NCBI GenBank assembly: GCA_046155285.1
Contig: JBJXEA010000010.1
Location: 1-64,000 of the forward strand
Origin: CAILHX01 sp046155285
GTDB lineage: Bacteria; Pseudomonadota; Gammaproteobacteria; Burkholderiales; Methylophilaceae
DNA: 64,000 nucleotides
Reading direction: 5' to 3'
Below, piece by piece: positions 1 to 7,737 of this stretch (position 1 is its first letter; each line of letters begins with the position of its first letter). The notes beneath the pieces are model-generated. The model was not told the DNA's origin. It did no database searches and saw only the letters and a list, made by a program, of their open reading frames with translations. The translations under genes were made by a program, and so were the position numbers.

Positions 1-64
1 TGTAGGAGCGCCGCCCTCGGCGCGATTAACCTGTGAAAATCGCGCCGAGGGCGGCGCTCCTACA
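1..64. repeat. REP-like perfect palindrome with GTAG head
   Basis: Two perfect 27-base arms (1-27 and 38-64) are separated by a 10-base loop. The arm begins with tGTAGGAGCG, and a GTAG tetranucleotide next to a GC-rich palindrome is the signature of REP elements mobilised by RAYT (TnpA-REP) transposases. No RAYT gene lies in the window. The hairpin could also stop transcription arriving from the left, but no T-run follows on the plus strand. Confidence 0.8.
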
Positions 65-173
65 AAGGGATTTTCCCTATTAGATAATCTAATTGCACTG
101 GATAACATAATGCGAATCACAAGTGAAACCGGAAAAATTATGCGCGGATTACAACGCTCCCTCAACCTTAGAC

Positions 174-208
174 TAGCTAGCCTCTAGTCCCTAACCTCTA
201 GCCTCTAA
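174..208 (+). repeat. degenerate heptamer tandem repeat (consensus CCTCTAG)
   Basis: Five consecutive 7-base units (174-180 tagctag, 181-187 cctctag, 188-194 tccctaa, 195-201 cctctag, 202-208 cctctaa) end two bases before the cheA ATG. They occupy the place where a ribosome binding site should be. Upstream, the stretch 65-173 holds only a short palindrome at 79-93 (ATTAGAT-A-ATCTAAT), a possible operator. Confidence 0.6.
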
Positions 209-210
209 TT

Positions 211-2454
211 ATGAACATAGACATGAGCCAGTTCTTTCAAGTGTTCTTCGACGAGAGCGGAGAACACTTGGCCGAAATGGAGCGGCTACTGCTGGAACTC
301 AACATAGACGAGCCGGACACCGAACAGCTCAACGCCATTTTCCGTGCCGCGCACTCCATCAAGGGCGGCAGCGGTACTTTTGGCTTTACCGACATGACCG
401 ATGTCACGCATGTGCTGGAAAACCTGCTGGATCGCCTGCGTAAAGCCGAAATGACCATGCGTGCCGAGATGGTAGACGTGTTCCTAGAAGCCGCCGACGT
501 ACTCAAAGCGCAGCTCGTGTGCCATATTAATGACACCCCTAGCGATGTAGCTTCCGCACAAGCCGTTTGCGAAAAATTACGCGCACTGACACAAGATCAA
601 GTGCCTACTACAGCACCTGTAGCCGAGTCAGCGAAGAAGATGCCAGCACCGGCTGCTCCTGTCGCCGCCAGGCAAGAAACCAATACCCGTCCAATAAACA
701 CCATCTACGAAATAGTTTTCCGTCCCGGAAAATCATTCCAGAAACGTAAAAACTCTAGCAAAGAATTACTGATTCAGCTCACCAATCTTGGCGCGTTGGA
801 GGTACTGTCTCAGCCGGATGATGAAGAAAAGCCCAGTAGCAGCAAAAAAGACAAAAAATCCAGCAAAGGAAAAAAATCAGCCGAATGGCGATTCCGCCTG
901 ACCACCAGCGCCTCGCTGGATGACATTAACGAGGCATTTTCATTTTTTGCGACTCCAGAAGAAGTGGAAGTACACAAAACAGATGCACCCGAGGCGTCCG
1001 CACCGGCCATCGCCGAAGATGACCCTGGTTTTGGCTTCTTCACCGACGACCCTGTCCCTGTTGCTACCGCAGAAGAAGACCCCGGCTACGGATTTTTCGG
1101 CGACATTGTGACTCCAGTTACCATCGCTGAAGAAGGTGACGGCTTCGGATTCTTTGTGCCGGTCGCGCCTCCTGCAGCCGCAGCAGCACCCGTCACCGAA
1201 GACAAACCAGCTGCCTTTGAGCGCCGCGATGGGCCTCGCGCTGCACCTACCGCCAGCTCTGCCGCCCCCGCCGAATCCTCCATCCGCGTCAGCGTAGAAA
1301 AGGTAGACCAGCTGATTAACTTGGTGGGCGAACTGGTGATTACCCAAGCCATGCTGGCACAAACGGCTTCTACCGTTGACCCTGCACTCTACGAAGCGCT
1401 CAACACCGGCATGGGGCAGCTAGAACGCAATACGCGTGATCTACAAGAATCCGTCATGTCCATCCGCATGATGCCGATCAGCTTCGTGTTCAGCCGCTTC
1501 CCAAGAGTGGTACGTGACCTCGCAGGCAAACTCAACAAACAAGTAGACCTCGTCACCGTAGGCGAAAACACCGAACTGGACAAAGGTCTGATCGAGAAGA
1601 TAGCCGACCCGCTTACTCACCTTGTGCGTAATAGCCTGGATCACGGCATAGAACCCCCCGAAGCCCGTCTCGCCGCAGGCAAGCCCGCCAAAGGCACCAT
1701 CCGCCTCTCCGCCTCCCATCAAGGCGGCAACATCCTCATCGAGGTCAGCGACGACGGTGCTGGGCTCAGCCGTGAACGCATCCTCGGCAAAGCCAAAGAG
1801 AAAGGTCTGGATGTCTCAGACTCCATGACCGATGCCGACGTATGGCAACTCATCTTCGCGCCGGGTTTCTCTACCGCTGCTGTGGTCACCGATGTCTCTG
1901 GTCGTGGCGTAGGCATGGACGTGGTCAAACGTAACATCACCGAAATGGGTGGTGTGGTGGGCATAGATTCCTACACCGGCAAAGGCAGCAAGATCACCAT
2001 ACGTCTACCACTCACCCTCGCCATCCTCGATGGTATGTCGGTGTCACTAGGTAACAACCTGTACGTGATTCCACTCAACCTCATCGTAGAAACCCTGCAA
2101 CCGCGTGCTGAAGACCTACGCACCGTGGCCGGTGAAGGCTCTATGGTGCAAGTACGGGGTGAGTATCTACCCATCATCGCTTTGCACACCTTATTCAACA
2201 TGCCGACCCAAGTCACCGACCCCTGCCAAGGCGTGTTGGTGCTGATAGAAGCACAGGGCAAGAAGGCTGCTTTGTTTGTGGACGCACTCGTTGGTCAACA
2301 GCAAGTCGTCATCAAGAGCTTGGAGACCAACTTCCGCAGAATCTTAGGCGTATCCGGCGCCACCATCATGGGTGATGGTACCGTGGCGCTCATCATTGAT
2401 GTACCTACCGTGATTAGGCTGGGGCAAACCAGCATGAAGGAGCGAATCATATGA
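211..2454 (+). CDS. cheA: chemotaxis histidine kinase CheA
   Basis: CheA autophosphorylates on receptor signal and passes phosphate to CheY and CheB at the cytoplasmic face of the receptor array. The 747-residue protein has the full domain order: P1 Hpt domain (about 1-105) with His48 in RAAHSIKGG, a P2-like domain (about 165-255) interrupted by a Lys/Ser-rich stretch, the P3 dimerisation helices from about 355, the P4 ATPase with HLVRNSLDHGIE, DDGAGL and GRGVGMD, and a C-terminal CheW-like P5. Between P2 and P3 lie three copies of a PGFGFF-type motif spaced exactly 19 residues apart. No Shine-Dalgarno precedes the ATG; a second ATG at 223 is an alternative start. The gene overlaps cheW by ATGA. 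No cheY or cheZ is visible in the window. Confidence 0.97.
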   Translation: MNIDMSQFFQVFFDESGEHLAEMERLLLELNIDEPDTEQLNAIFRAAHSIKGGSGTFGFTDMTDVTHVLENLLDRLRKAEMTMRAEMVDVFLEAADVLKAQLVCHINDTPSDVASAQAVCEKLRALTQDQVPTTAPVAESAKKMPAPAAPVAARQETNTRPINTIYEIVFRPGKSFQKRKNSSKELLIQLTNLGALEVLSQPDDEEKPSSSKKDKKSSKGKKSAEWRFRLTTSASLDDINEAFSFFATPEEVEVHKTDAPEASAPAIAEDDPGFGFFTDDPVPVATAEEDPGYGFFGDIVTPVTIAEEGDGFGFFVPVAPPAAAAAPVTEDKPAAFERRDGPRAAPTASSAAPAESSIRVSVEKVDQLINLVGELVITQAMLAQTASTVDPALYEALNTGMGQLERNTRDLQESVMSIRMMPISFVFSRFPRVVRDLAGKLNKQVDLVTVGENTELDKGLIEKIADPLTHLVRNSLDHGIEPPEARLAAGKPAKGTIRLSASHQGGNILIEVSDDGAGLSRERILGKAKEKGLDVSDSMTDADVWQLIFAPGFSTAAVVTDVSGRGVGMDVVKRNITEMGGVVGIDSYTGKGSKITIRLPLTLAILDGMSVSLGNNLYVIPLNLIVETLQPRAEDLRTVAGEGSMVQVRGEYLPIIALHTLFNMPTQVTDPCQGVLVLIEAQGKKAALFVDALVGQQQVVIKSLETNFRRILGVSGATIMGDGTVALIIDVPTVIRLGQTSMKERII

Positions 2455-2951
2455 ATACCGAAGCAGCCGTCACAGCACAAGCCGAAGTGGCCACAAACGA
2501 ATATCTGACTTTCGTGCTTGGCGCCGAAGAATATGGCGTCGAGATACTCAAAGTACAGGAAATACGCGGTTATGACGCAGTCACGCAAATTGCCAATACC
2601 CCTGTGTTCATCAAAGGTGTCATCAATTTACGCGGCAACATCGTGCCAATTATTGACCTGCGCCTGAAGTTTAATCTAGGTAACGTGGACTATGACGAAT
2701 TCACCGTGGTCATCATTCTCAACCTCAGTAACCGCGTGGTGGGCATCGTAGTGGATGGGGTGTCGGACGTAATTGCATTGAGCGCATCGCAAGTCCGTAC
2801 CGTGCCGGAACTGGTGTCCACCATAGACACCAAGTACCTGCTGGGACTGGGCACCGTAGATGAACGCATGCTGATTTTAGTAGATATAGAACGGTTGATG
2901 TCTAGCCAGGAAATGGCATTGGTGGAGGCAGTAAGCGAAGGTGCGGTTTAG
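2451..2951 (+). CDS. cheW: chemotaxis coupling protein CheW
   Basis: CheW is the small adaptor that links receptors to CheA P5. The 166 residues form a single CheW domain starting at about residue 17 (YLTFVLGAEEYGVEILKVQE) with the typical GVINLRGNIVPIIDLR segment. The start overlaps the cheA stop (ATGA) and has an AAGGAG-type site about 12 bases upstream inside cheA, so translation is coupled to cheA. The short acidic and alanine-rich N-terminal tail is ordinary for the family. Confidence 0.96.
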   Translation: MNTEAAVTAQAEVATNEYLTFVLGAEEYGVEILKVQEIRGYDAVTQIANTPVFIKGVINLRGNIVPIIDLRLKFNLGNVDYDEFTVVIILNLSNRVVGIVVDGVSDVIALSASQVRTVPELVSTIDTKYLLGLGTVDERMLILVDIERLMSSQEMALVEAVSEGAV

Positions 2952-3037
2952 ACCGTAAAGTTTCAATAATTCAAGGTGAGACGACTTTTAACTAGACCGA
3001 CTTTGGTAGATTATTCAATTTAGGATTGGAGTAAAAA

Positions 3038-4813
3038 ATGAAACTGAAAACAACATTGTTAGGCTATGGCCTCATTGCGGTAATTTCTGCAGCCACCTTG
3101 GGCGGTATCGGCTACTGGGCCGCCACAAAGCTTGACCACAGCATAAGTGGCATGGCTGAATCTAGTTCAGACCTACACGCCGCCTTGGTAGCCGACATGA
3201 TGCATGACGCGATACGCGCTGACATTTTTGCACTTACCCTCGCACTACAAAATGCAGACACTGAAGCAGTAAAAGTTGCACAAGACGACATCGTCGAGCA
3301 TAGCAAACTGTTTAATGACTCTATTGAGAAAGTACGTAAAAGCGACCCCAGCGAACGAGTTGCGTCATCACTAAAAACATTGTCTCCCAAGCTTGATTCC
3401 TATATTGCCTCCGCTGCCGAGATGAGCGCCATTGCTTCAGGCAAGGCAAAAATGGCTATGGAAAACATGGGCAAAGACAAAAAAGACAAGCCGATGGAAG
3501 TCAAATCCAGCAGCAAAAACGTTCTGAGCGATCTCAACGCTAAACGCCCAGATTTCCTCGTTGCATTCTCTGATTTGGAAAAAGAGATGGGAGACTTTGA
3601 TGGTTTAGTTGAGGATGAAAACAAAGCCATTGAGGAAAACAGCAATAACATGGCGAGCAATAGTAAAACCAGCGTACTGATTGGTGGCGTCATCATCACC
3701 ATCCTGTTGATGTTGTTAGCACTCGTCGTGACTCGCCGCATCATGGCGACCCTAGGCGGCGAACCCGCAGAAGTATTAGAAACCGCGAAAGAAATCGCGC
3801 GCGGCAATCTTGCTAATCACATTGCAGTTAACTCTGGCGACACCACCAGCCTGCTAGCAGCGCTGAATGAAATGCAAGGCAGCCTACGTAACCTGATTTT
3901 GCAAATCAAGACCAGCGCCGATTCCATAGGCACCGGTGCTAAAGAAATCGCCTCTGGCAACTCCGACCTCTCCAGTCGTACCGAGCAACAAGCGTCCAGC
4001 TTGGAAGAAACCGCTTCCAGCATGGAAGAGCTCTCCTCCACCGTGAAACAAAACGCCGAAAATGCCAAACAAGCCAATCAGTTGGCCAGCGCGGCTTCTG
4101 GCGTAGCAGTCAAAGGCGGCCAGGTCGTGGGCGAAGTGGTCGGCACCATGTCTTCTATCAATGAATCCTCACGTAAGATTGTGGACATCATTAGCGTGAT
4201 TGACGGTATTGCCTTTCAAACCAACATTCTGGCCTTGAACGCCGCTGTAGAAGCCGCTCGTGCTGGCGAGCAAGGTCGTGGCTTTGCCGTGGTGGCTGCT
4301 GAAGTGCGTAACTTGGCACAGCGCTCCGCCGCCGCCGCCAAGGAAATCAAAACTTTAATTGGTGACTCAGTAGACAAGGTAGAGAACGGTACCAAGCTAG
4401 TCGCCCAAGCTGGTGAGACCATGGAAGAGATCGTCAACTCGGTGAAACGTGTGACGGACATTATGGGCGAAATTGCTGCGGCTTCTGCTGAACAAAGCTC
4501 GGGCATAGACCAGATCAACAACGCTGTGACGCAGATGGACGAAGTGACACAACAGAACGCGGCACTGGTAGAACAAGCCGCCGCGGCTGCGGAATCGCTG
4601 GAAGAGCAAGCGCAAGAGTTGACCGAGGCGGTGAGTGTATTCAAGCTGGACACTGGCAGTACCGTCTCTGGTGCACGTCGCCCAACGCCCAGAATGGCTA
4701 CACCAGCGCCTGCTTCAAAACCAGAATCAGCCTCGGTAAAGTCTGTGACTAATACCAAGCCAAAACTGCCTAAGGCCAAGGCCGCCGCAGAAGAAGAGTG
4801 GGAAGAATTTTAA
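3038..4813 (+). CDS. methyl-accepting chemotaxis protein with C-terminal CheR/CheB tether
   Basis: This is an inner-membrane chemoreceptor of 591 residues. A first membrane helix (about 7-29) is followed by a periplasmic four-helix-bundle sensor domain rich in charged residues, a second helix (about 211-232), a HAMP domain and the long signalling coiled coil. The hairpin tip is recognisable (GIAFQTNILALNAAVEAARA). The last five residues, EWEEF, match the x-W-x-x-F pentapeptide that tethers CheR and CheB in high-abundance receptors. A GGA-type ribosome site (ggattggag) lies upstream. The ligand cannot be inferred. The gene is in the middle of the che operon and is followed by a strong terminator. 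Confidence 0.95.
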   Translation: MKLKTTLLGYGLIAVISAATLGGIGYWAATKLDHSISGMAESSSDLHAALVADMMHDAIRADIFALTLALQNADTEAVKVAQDDIVEHSKLFNDSIEKVRKSDPSERVASSLKTLSPKLDSYIASAAEMSAIASGKAKMAMENMGKDKKDKPMEVKSSSKNVLSDLNAKRPDFLVAFSDLEKEMGDFDGLVEDENKAIEENSNNMASNSKTSVLIGGVIITILLMLLALVVTRRIMATLGGEPAEVLETAKEIARGNLANHIAVNSGDTTSLLAALNEMQGSLRNLILQIKTSADSIGTGAKEIASGNSDLSSRTEQQASSLEETASSMEELSSTVKQNAENAKQANQLASAASGVAVKGGQVVGEVVGTMSSINESSRKIVDIISVIDGIAFQTNILALNAAVEAARAGEQGRGFAVVAAEVRNLAQRSAAAAKEIKTLIGDSVDKVENGTKLVAQAGETMEEIVNSVKRVTDIMGEIAAASAEQSSGIDQINNAVTQMDEVTQQNAALVEQAAAAAESLEEQAQELTEAVSVFKLDTGSTVSGARRPTPRMATPAPASKPESASVKSVTNTKPKLPKAKAAAEEEWEEF

Positions 4814-4822
4814 GCCATACAA

Positions 4823-4855
4823 AAAAGAGCCACTTCGTCGTGAAGTGGCTCTTTT
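4823..4855 (+). terminator. rho-independent terminator after the receptor gene
   Basis: A perfect 14-base stem (4823-4836 with 4842-4855) encloses a 5-base loop and the 3' arm ends in TTTT. It lies 10 bases after the receptor stop codon. It would separate cheA-cheW-mcp from cheR-cheD-cheB, so the latter need their own promoter or read-through. Confidence 0.85.
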
Positions 4856-4950
4856 ACATAAGTCTTACTGTGTAGCTTTTAACTCTCGCACGCTGAGGCT
4901 AACGAGATGAATCATCTACTATTGATACGGCACGAATTAACCGCGATAGC

Positions 4951-5014
4951 CATTCGTGCTGAGCCTGTCGAAGCACAAGAATCCACTCACATTTCGACAA
5001 GCTCAATGCGAATG
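4951..5014. repeat. imperfect palindromic repeat (TGAGCCTGTCGAA type)
   Basis: The arm cattcgtgctgagcctgtcg at 4951 pairs imperfectly with 4992-5014 (tttcgacaagctcaatgcga). This sequence type is a dispersed palindromic repeat in many proteobacteria. It occupies most of the 339-base gap between the receptor gene and cheR (4814-5151). The rest of that gap holds only the terminator at 4823-4855 and a -10-like TAGAAT at 5138; a 77-codon open frame there (4907-5140) shows no family features. Confidence 0.7.
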
Positions 5015-5151
5015 TATTTTTTTATAAATCATTCAGAATCAATAGTTTACTATACGTCAATCTGTCGCAGAATCTTGCAGCAAGCGTTGGGTGCGGATGA
5101 GTCACCCACTCTGCGAAAAGCCGCCACTCAGCTCCATTAGAATACATAACC

Positions 5152-6009
5152 ATGGCCATTGATCCTCCAGAACGCGAATTCCTGTTCACTGAAAAAGAAT
5201 TTCAGCGCATCCGTAAAATGATTTACGAACACGCCGGCATCAACCTATCTGAAGCCAAAAAAGACATGGTATACAGCCGACTAGGGCGGCGTTTGCGCGC
5301 CAATCATCTGAGTACCTTTGCGGACTATCTGGCGCTGCTAGAAACCAACAATGAAGCTGAATGGGAGGCTTTCGTCAACTCTCTCACCACCAACCTAACT
5401 TCGTTTTTCCGTGAAGCGCACCATTTCCCGCTACTGGCTGAGCATATTAAAAAAATCAACCGTCGTCCGCTGCAACTGTGGTGCAGTGCGGCGTCTACTG
5501 GGGAAGAGCCTTACACCATGGCGATGACCATGATGGATCTATTTGGCAGCCTCACACCACCGGTGCGTATCTTAGCGACCGATTTGGATACCAACGTGCT
5601 GAGAAAAGCTGAGGCTGGGGTTTATCCCTTGGAGCGCGTAGAAAAGTTATCTCCAGAGCTGATGAAGCGCTTCTTTCTCAAAGGCACTGGCCACAACGAA
5701 GGACAGGTGCTGGTACGAAAAGAATTACGCGACATGATTACTTTCCGCCAGCTCAATCTACTGGACGAAAAATGGCCTGCGATGGGGCCATTTGATGCCA
5801 TATTTTGTCGCAATGTCATGATTTATTTCGACAAACCTACACAGTACAAAATTTTGAAGAAATTCCTGCCCATGATGCGCAACGATGCTCTGCTGTTCGC
5901 TGGCCACTCGGAAAGCTTTCAAAATGCTGCGGATTTATTCACCATACGCAGTAAGACGGTGTACCACATCGCCGAAAAATCGCGGCATTTGGCAGTCACT
6001 CCAAAATGA
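5152..6009 (+). CDS. cheR: chemotaxis protein methyltransferase CheR
   Basis: CheR transfers methyl groups from S-adenosylmethionine to receptor glutamates during adaptation. The 285 residues show the helical CheR N-domain (about 10-75) and the methyltransferase domain with LWCSAASTGEEPYT (SAM-binding motif I), DLDTNVL and FCRNVMIYFD. No Shine-Dalgarno is visible before the ATG; TAGAAT ends 8 bases upstream, so a leaderless transcript is possible. The stop overlaps the cheD start (ATGA). The tether on the receptor just upstream is the expected docking site for this enzyme. Confidence 0.96.
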   Translation: MAIDPPEREFLFTEKEFQRIRKMIYEHAGINLSEAKKDMVYSRLGRRLRANHLSTFADYLALLETNNEAEWEAFVNSLTTNLTSFFREAHHFPLLAEHIKKINRRPLQLWCSAASTGEEPYTMAMTMMDLFGSLTPPVRILATDLDTNVLRKAEAGVYPLERVEKLSPELMKRFFLKGTGHNEGQVLVRKELRDMITFRQLNLLDEKWPAMGPFDAIFCRNVMIYFDKPTQYKILKKFLPMMRNDALLFAGHSESFQNAADLFTIRSKTVYHIAEKSRHLAVTPK

Positions 6010-6632
6010 GTCGCGCCACAGAAAAGACGGGGTATGAGGGCAGTCTTGCCCCCAACGTCTATTTCGACCGGACTTTTAACAGCGAAGCCGCCAAGATACT
6101 ACCAGGCGAATACTTCATCACCCGCCGTGACATGGTGCTGGTGACGGTGCTGGGCTCTTGCGTGGCGGCTTGTATCCGCGACAGAACCAATGGTATAGGT
6201 GGCATGAATCATTTTATGCTGCCGGAGAACGCCAATGACCAAGGCGGCTGGGGTGCCACTTCCACACGCTACGGCACTTATGCTATGGAAATGCTCATCA
6301 ACCAGGTGCTCAAGCTAGGCGCACAAAGAGAACATCTGGAAGCCAAGCTATTTGGCGGCGGTGCAGTCATTGAGAACATGACCACCACCAATGTGGGCGA
6401 GCGTAACGCCCAGTTTGCCATTGACTATCTCAAGACTGAAGGCATTGCGGTGATGAGTAAAGATTTGCTCGATATTTTTCCGCGCAAAGTGTACTACTTC
6501 CCCAAAAGCGGGAAAGTATTGGTTAAAAAACTGCGTAGTGTGGCCAACAACACCATCGCTGCACGTGAAGTTGAATACAGGTCACGCCTAGTTAAATCCA
6601 CGGTAGAAGGCGACGTGGAACTGTTTACATAG
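6006..6632 (+). CDS. cheD: chemoreceptor glutamine deamidase CheD
   Basis: CheD deamidates receptor glutamines and in some bacteria works with CheC or CheY. The 208-residue protein has the catalytic Cys52 in VLGSCVAACI and His69 in GGMNHFMLP, followed by the conserved KLFGGGAVI segment. It overlaps cheR by four bases, implying translational coupling. The N-terminal 35 residues before the core resemble betaproteobacterial CheD proteins, where cheD sits between cheR and cheB as here. Confidence 0.95.
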   Translation: MSRATEKTGYEGSLAPNVYFDRTFNSEAAKILPGEYFITRRDMVLVTVLGSCVAACIRDRTNGIGGMNHFMLPENANDQGGWGATSTRYGTYAMEMLINQVLKLGAQREHLEAKLFGGGAVIENMTTTNVGERNAQFAIDYLKTEGIAVMSKDLLDIFPRKVYYFPKSGKVLVKKLRSVANNTIAAREVEYRSRLVKSTVEGDVELFT

Positions 6633-6646
6633 GGCATTGAAAAGTT

Positions 6647-7726
6647 ATGAATAAAACAAAAGTATTGATTATTGACGACTCTGCACTCATCCGCAGTCTG
6701 CTTAAGGAAATCATCAATCAAGCACCGGATATGGAGGTGGTGGGCGCGGCTCCCGATCCGCTAGTAGCGAGAGAAATGATACGCACGCTGAATCCTGACG
6801 TGATTACCTTGGATGTGGAAATGCCCAAGATGGATGGTTTGGACTTCTTGGAGCGGCTGATGCGCTTGCGCCCGATGCCGGTACTGATGATCTCCACCCT
6901 CACCGCCAAAGGTTCAGAAGTCACATTGCGCGCTCTGGAACTAGGCGCAGTAGATTTTATTTCAAAGCCAAAGATGGACGTACAAAGTGGCTTGCAGGAG
7001 TATTCCGACGAGATTATTGCCAAACTACGTATGGCAGCAAAAGCCAAGGTCGCCACGCATAACATTCCGCACGTGGTGGCCTCTAAAAGCGCCGATGCGG
7101 TGTTGCCGTCGGTACGCAACAAGATTACCTCCACCGAGAAAATACTGGTATTTGGCTCATCTACTGGCGGCACAGAGGCCTTGAAAGAAGTGTTGATTCA
7201 TATGCCGCCAGACTGCCCCGGCATCGTCATGACACAGCACATGCCTGAGGGTTTCACCAAATCCTACGCCGAGCGCTTAAACAGCCTATGCCAAATTAGC
7301 GTCAAAGAAGCCGAGCACGGCGACCGCATATTGCCGGGACACGCTTATCTGGCACCAGGACATTCTCATTTGCTGATTGGCCGTAGTGGTGCTAATTATG
7401 TGTGCGAACTTTCACAAGCCGAACCAGTCAACCGTCATCGCCCTTCCGTGGACGTGCTGTATCGTTCTGCCGCCAATAATGTCGGCAAAAATGCTATCGG
7501 TATCATCTTGACAGGAATGGGGAAAGACGGCGCGGCAGGGATGAAGGAAATGCAAGCGGCGGGAGCTCACACCTTTGCTCAGGACGAGGCTAGTTGCGTG
7601 GTGTTTGGGATGCCTAAAGAAGCTATTGCACAAGGCGGCGTTGATGAAATCGTACCGCTCAAGGAGATAGCCAAACGCATCCTAAGCCATCTAAATTCGC
7701 TGGGTGTTAAAGCTTTCCGAACCTAA
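6647..7726 (+). CDS. cheB: protein-glutamate methylesterase CheB
   Basis: CheB removes receptor methyl groups when phosphorylated by CheA. The 359 residues consist of a receiver domain (1-125, phosphoacceptor Asp56 in TLDVEMPKMDG), a linker and the methylesterase domain with the Ser-His-Asp triad in FGSSTGGTEAL, TQHMPEGFT and GMGKDGAAGM. It starts 14 bases after cheD with only a weak ribosome site. It ends the che operon and converges on ppiD with an 11-base gap and no obvious terminator. Confidence 0.97.
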   Translation: MNKTKVLIIDDSALIRSLLKEIINQAPDMEVVGAAPDPLVAREMIRTLNPDVITLDVEMPKMDGLDFLERLMRLRPMPVLMISTLTAKGSEVTLRALELGAVDFISKPKMDVQSGLQEYSDEIIAKLRMAAKAKVATHNIPHVVASKSADAVLPSVRNKITSTEKILVFGSSTGGTEALKEVLIHMPPDCPGIVMTQHMPEGFTKSYAERLNSLCQISVKEAEHGDRILPGHAYLAPGHSHLLIGRSGANYVCELSQAEPVNRHRPSVDVLYRSAANNVGKNAIGIILTGMGKDGAAGMKEMQAAGAHTFAQDEASCVVFGMPKEAIAQGGVDEIVPLKEIAKRILSHLNSLGVKAFRT

Positions 7727-7737
7727 ACCTTCAACAC

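Noticed and set aside
2956..2982. A FliA (sigma-28) promoter before the receptor gene
   Set aside because: TAAAGTTT matches the -35 but the sequence at the correct distance agrees with GCCGATAA at only about half of the positions.
4216..4779. A 187-codon minus-strand frame within the receptor gene
   Set aside because: Ser/Ala/Thr-rich low-complexity translation opposite the signalling coiled coil, with no ribosome site or family features.
4907..5140. A 77-codon frame between the receptor and cheR
   Set aside because: It runs through a palindromic repeat and has no family features or ribosome site.
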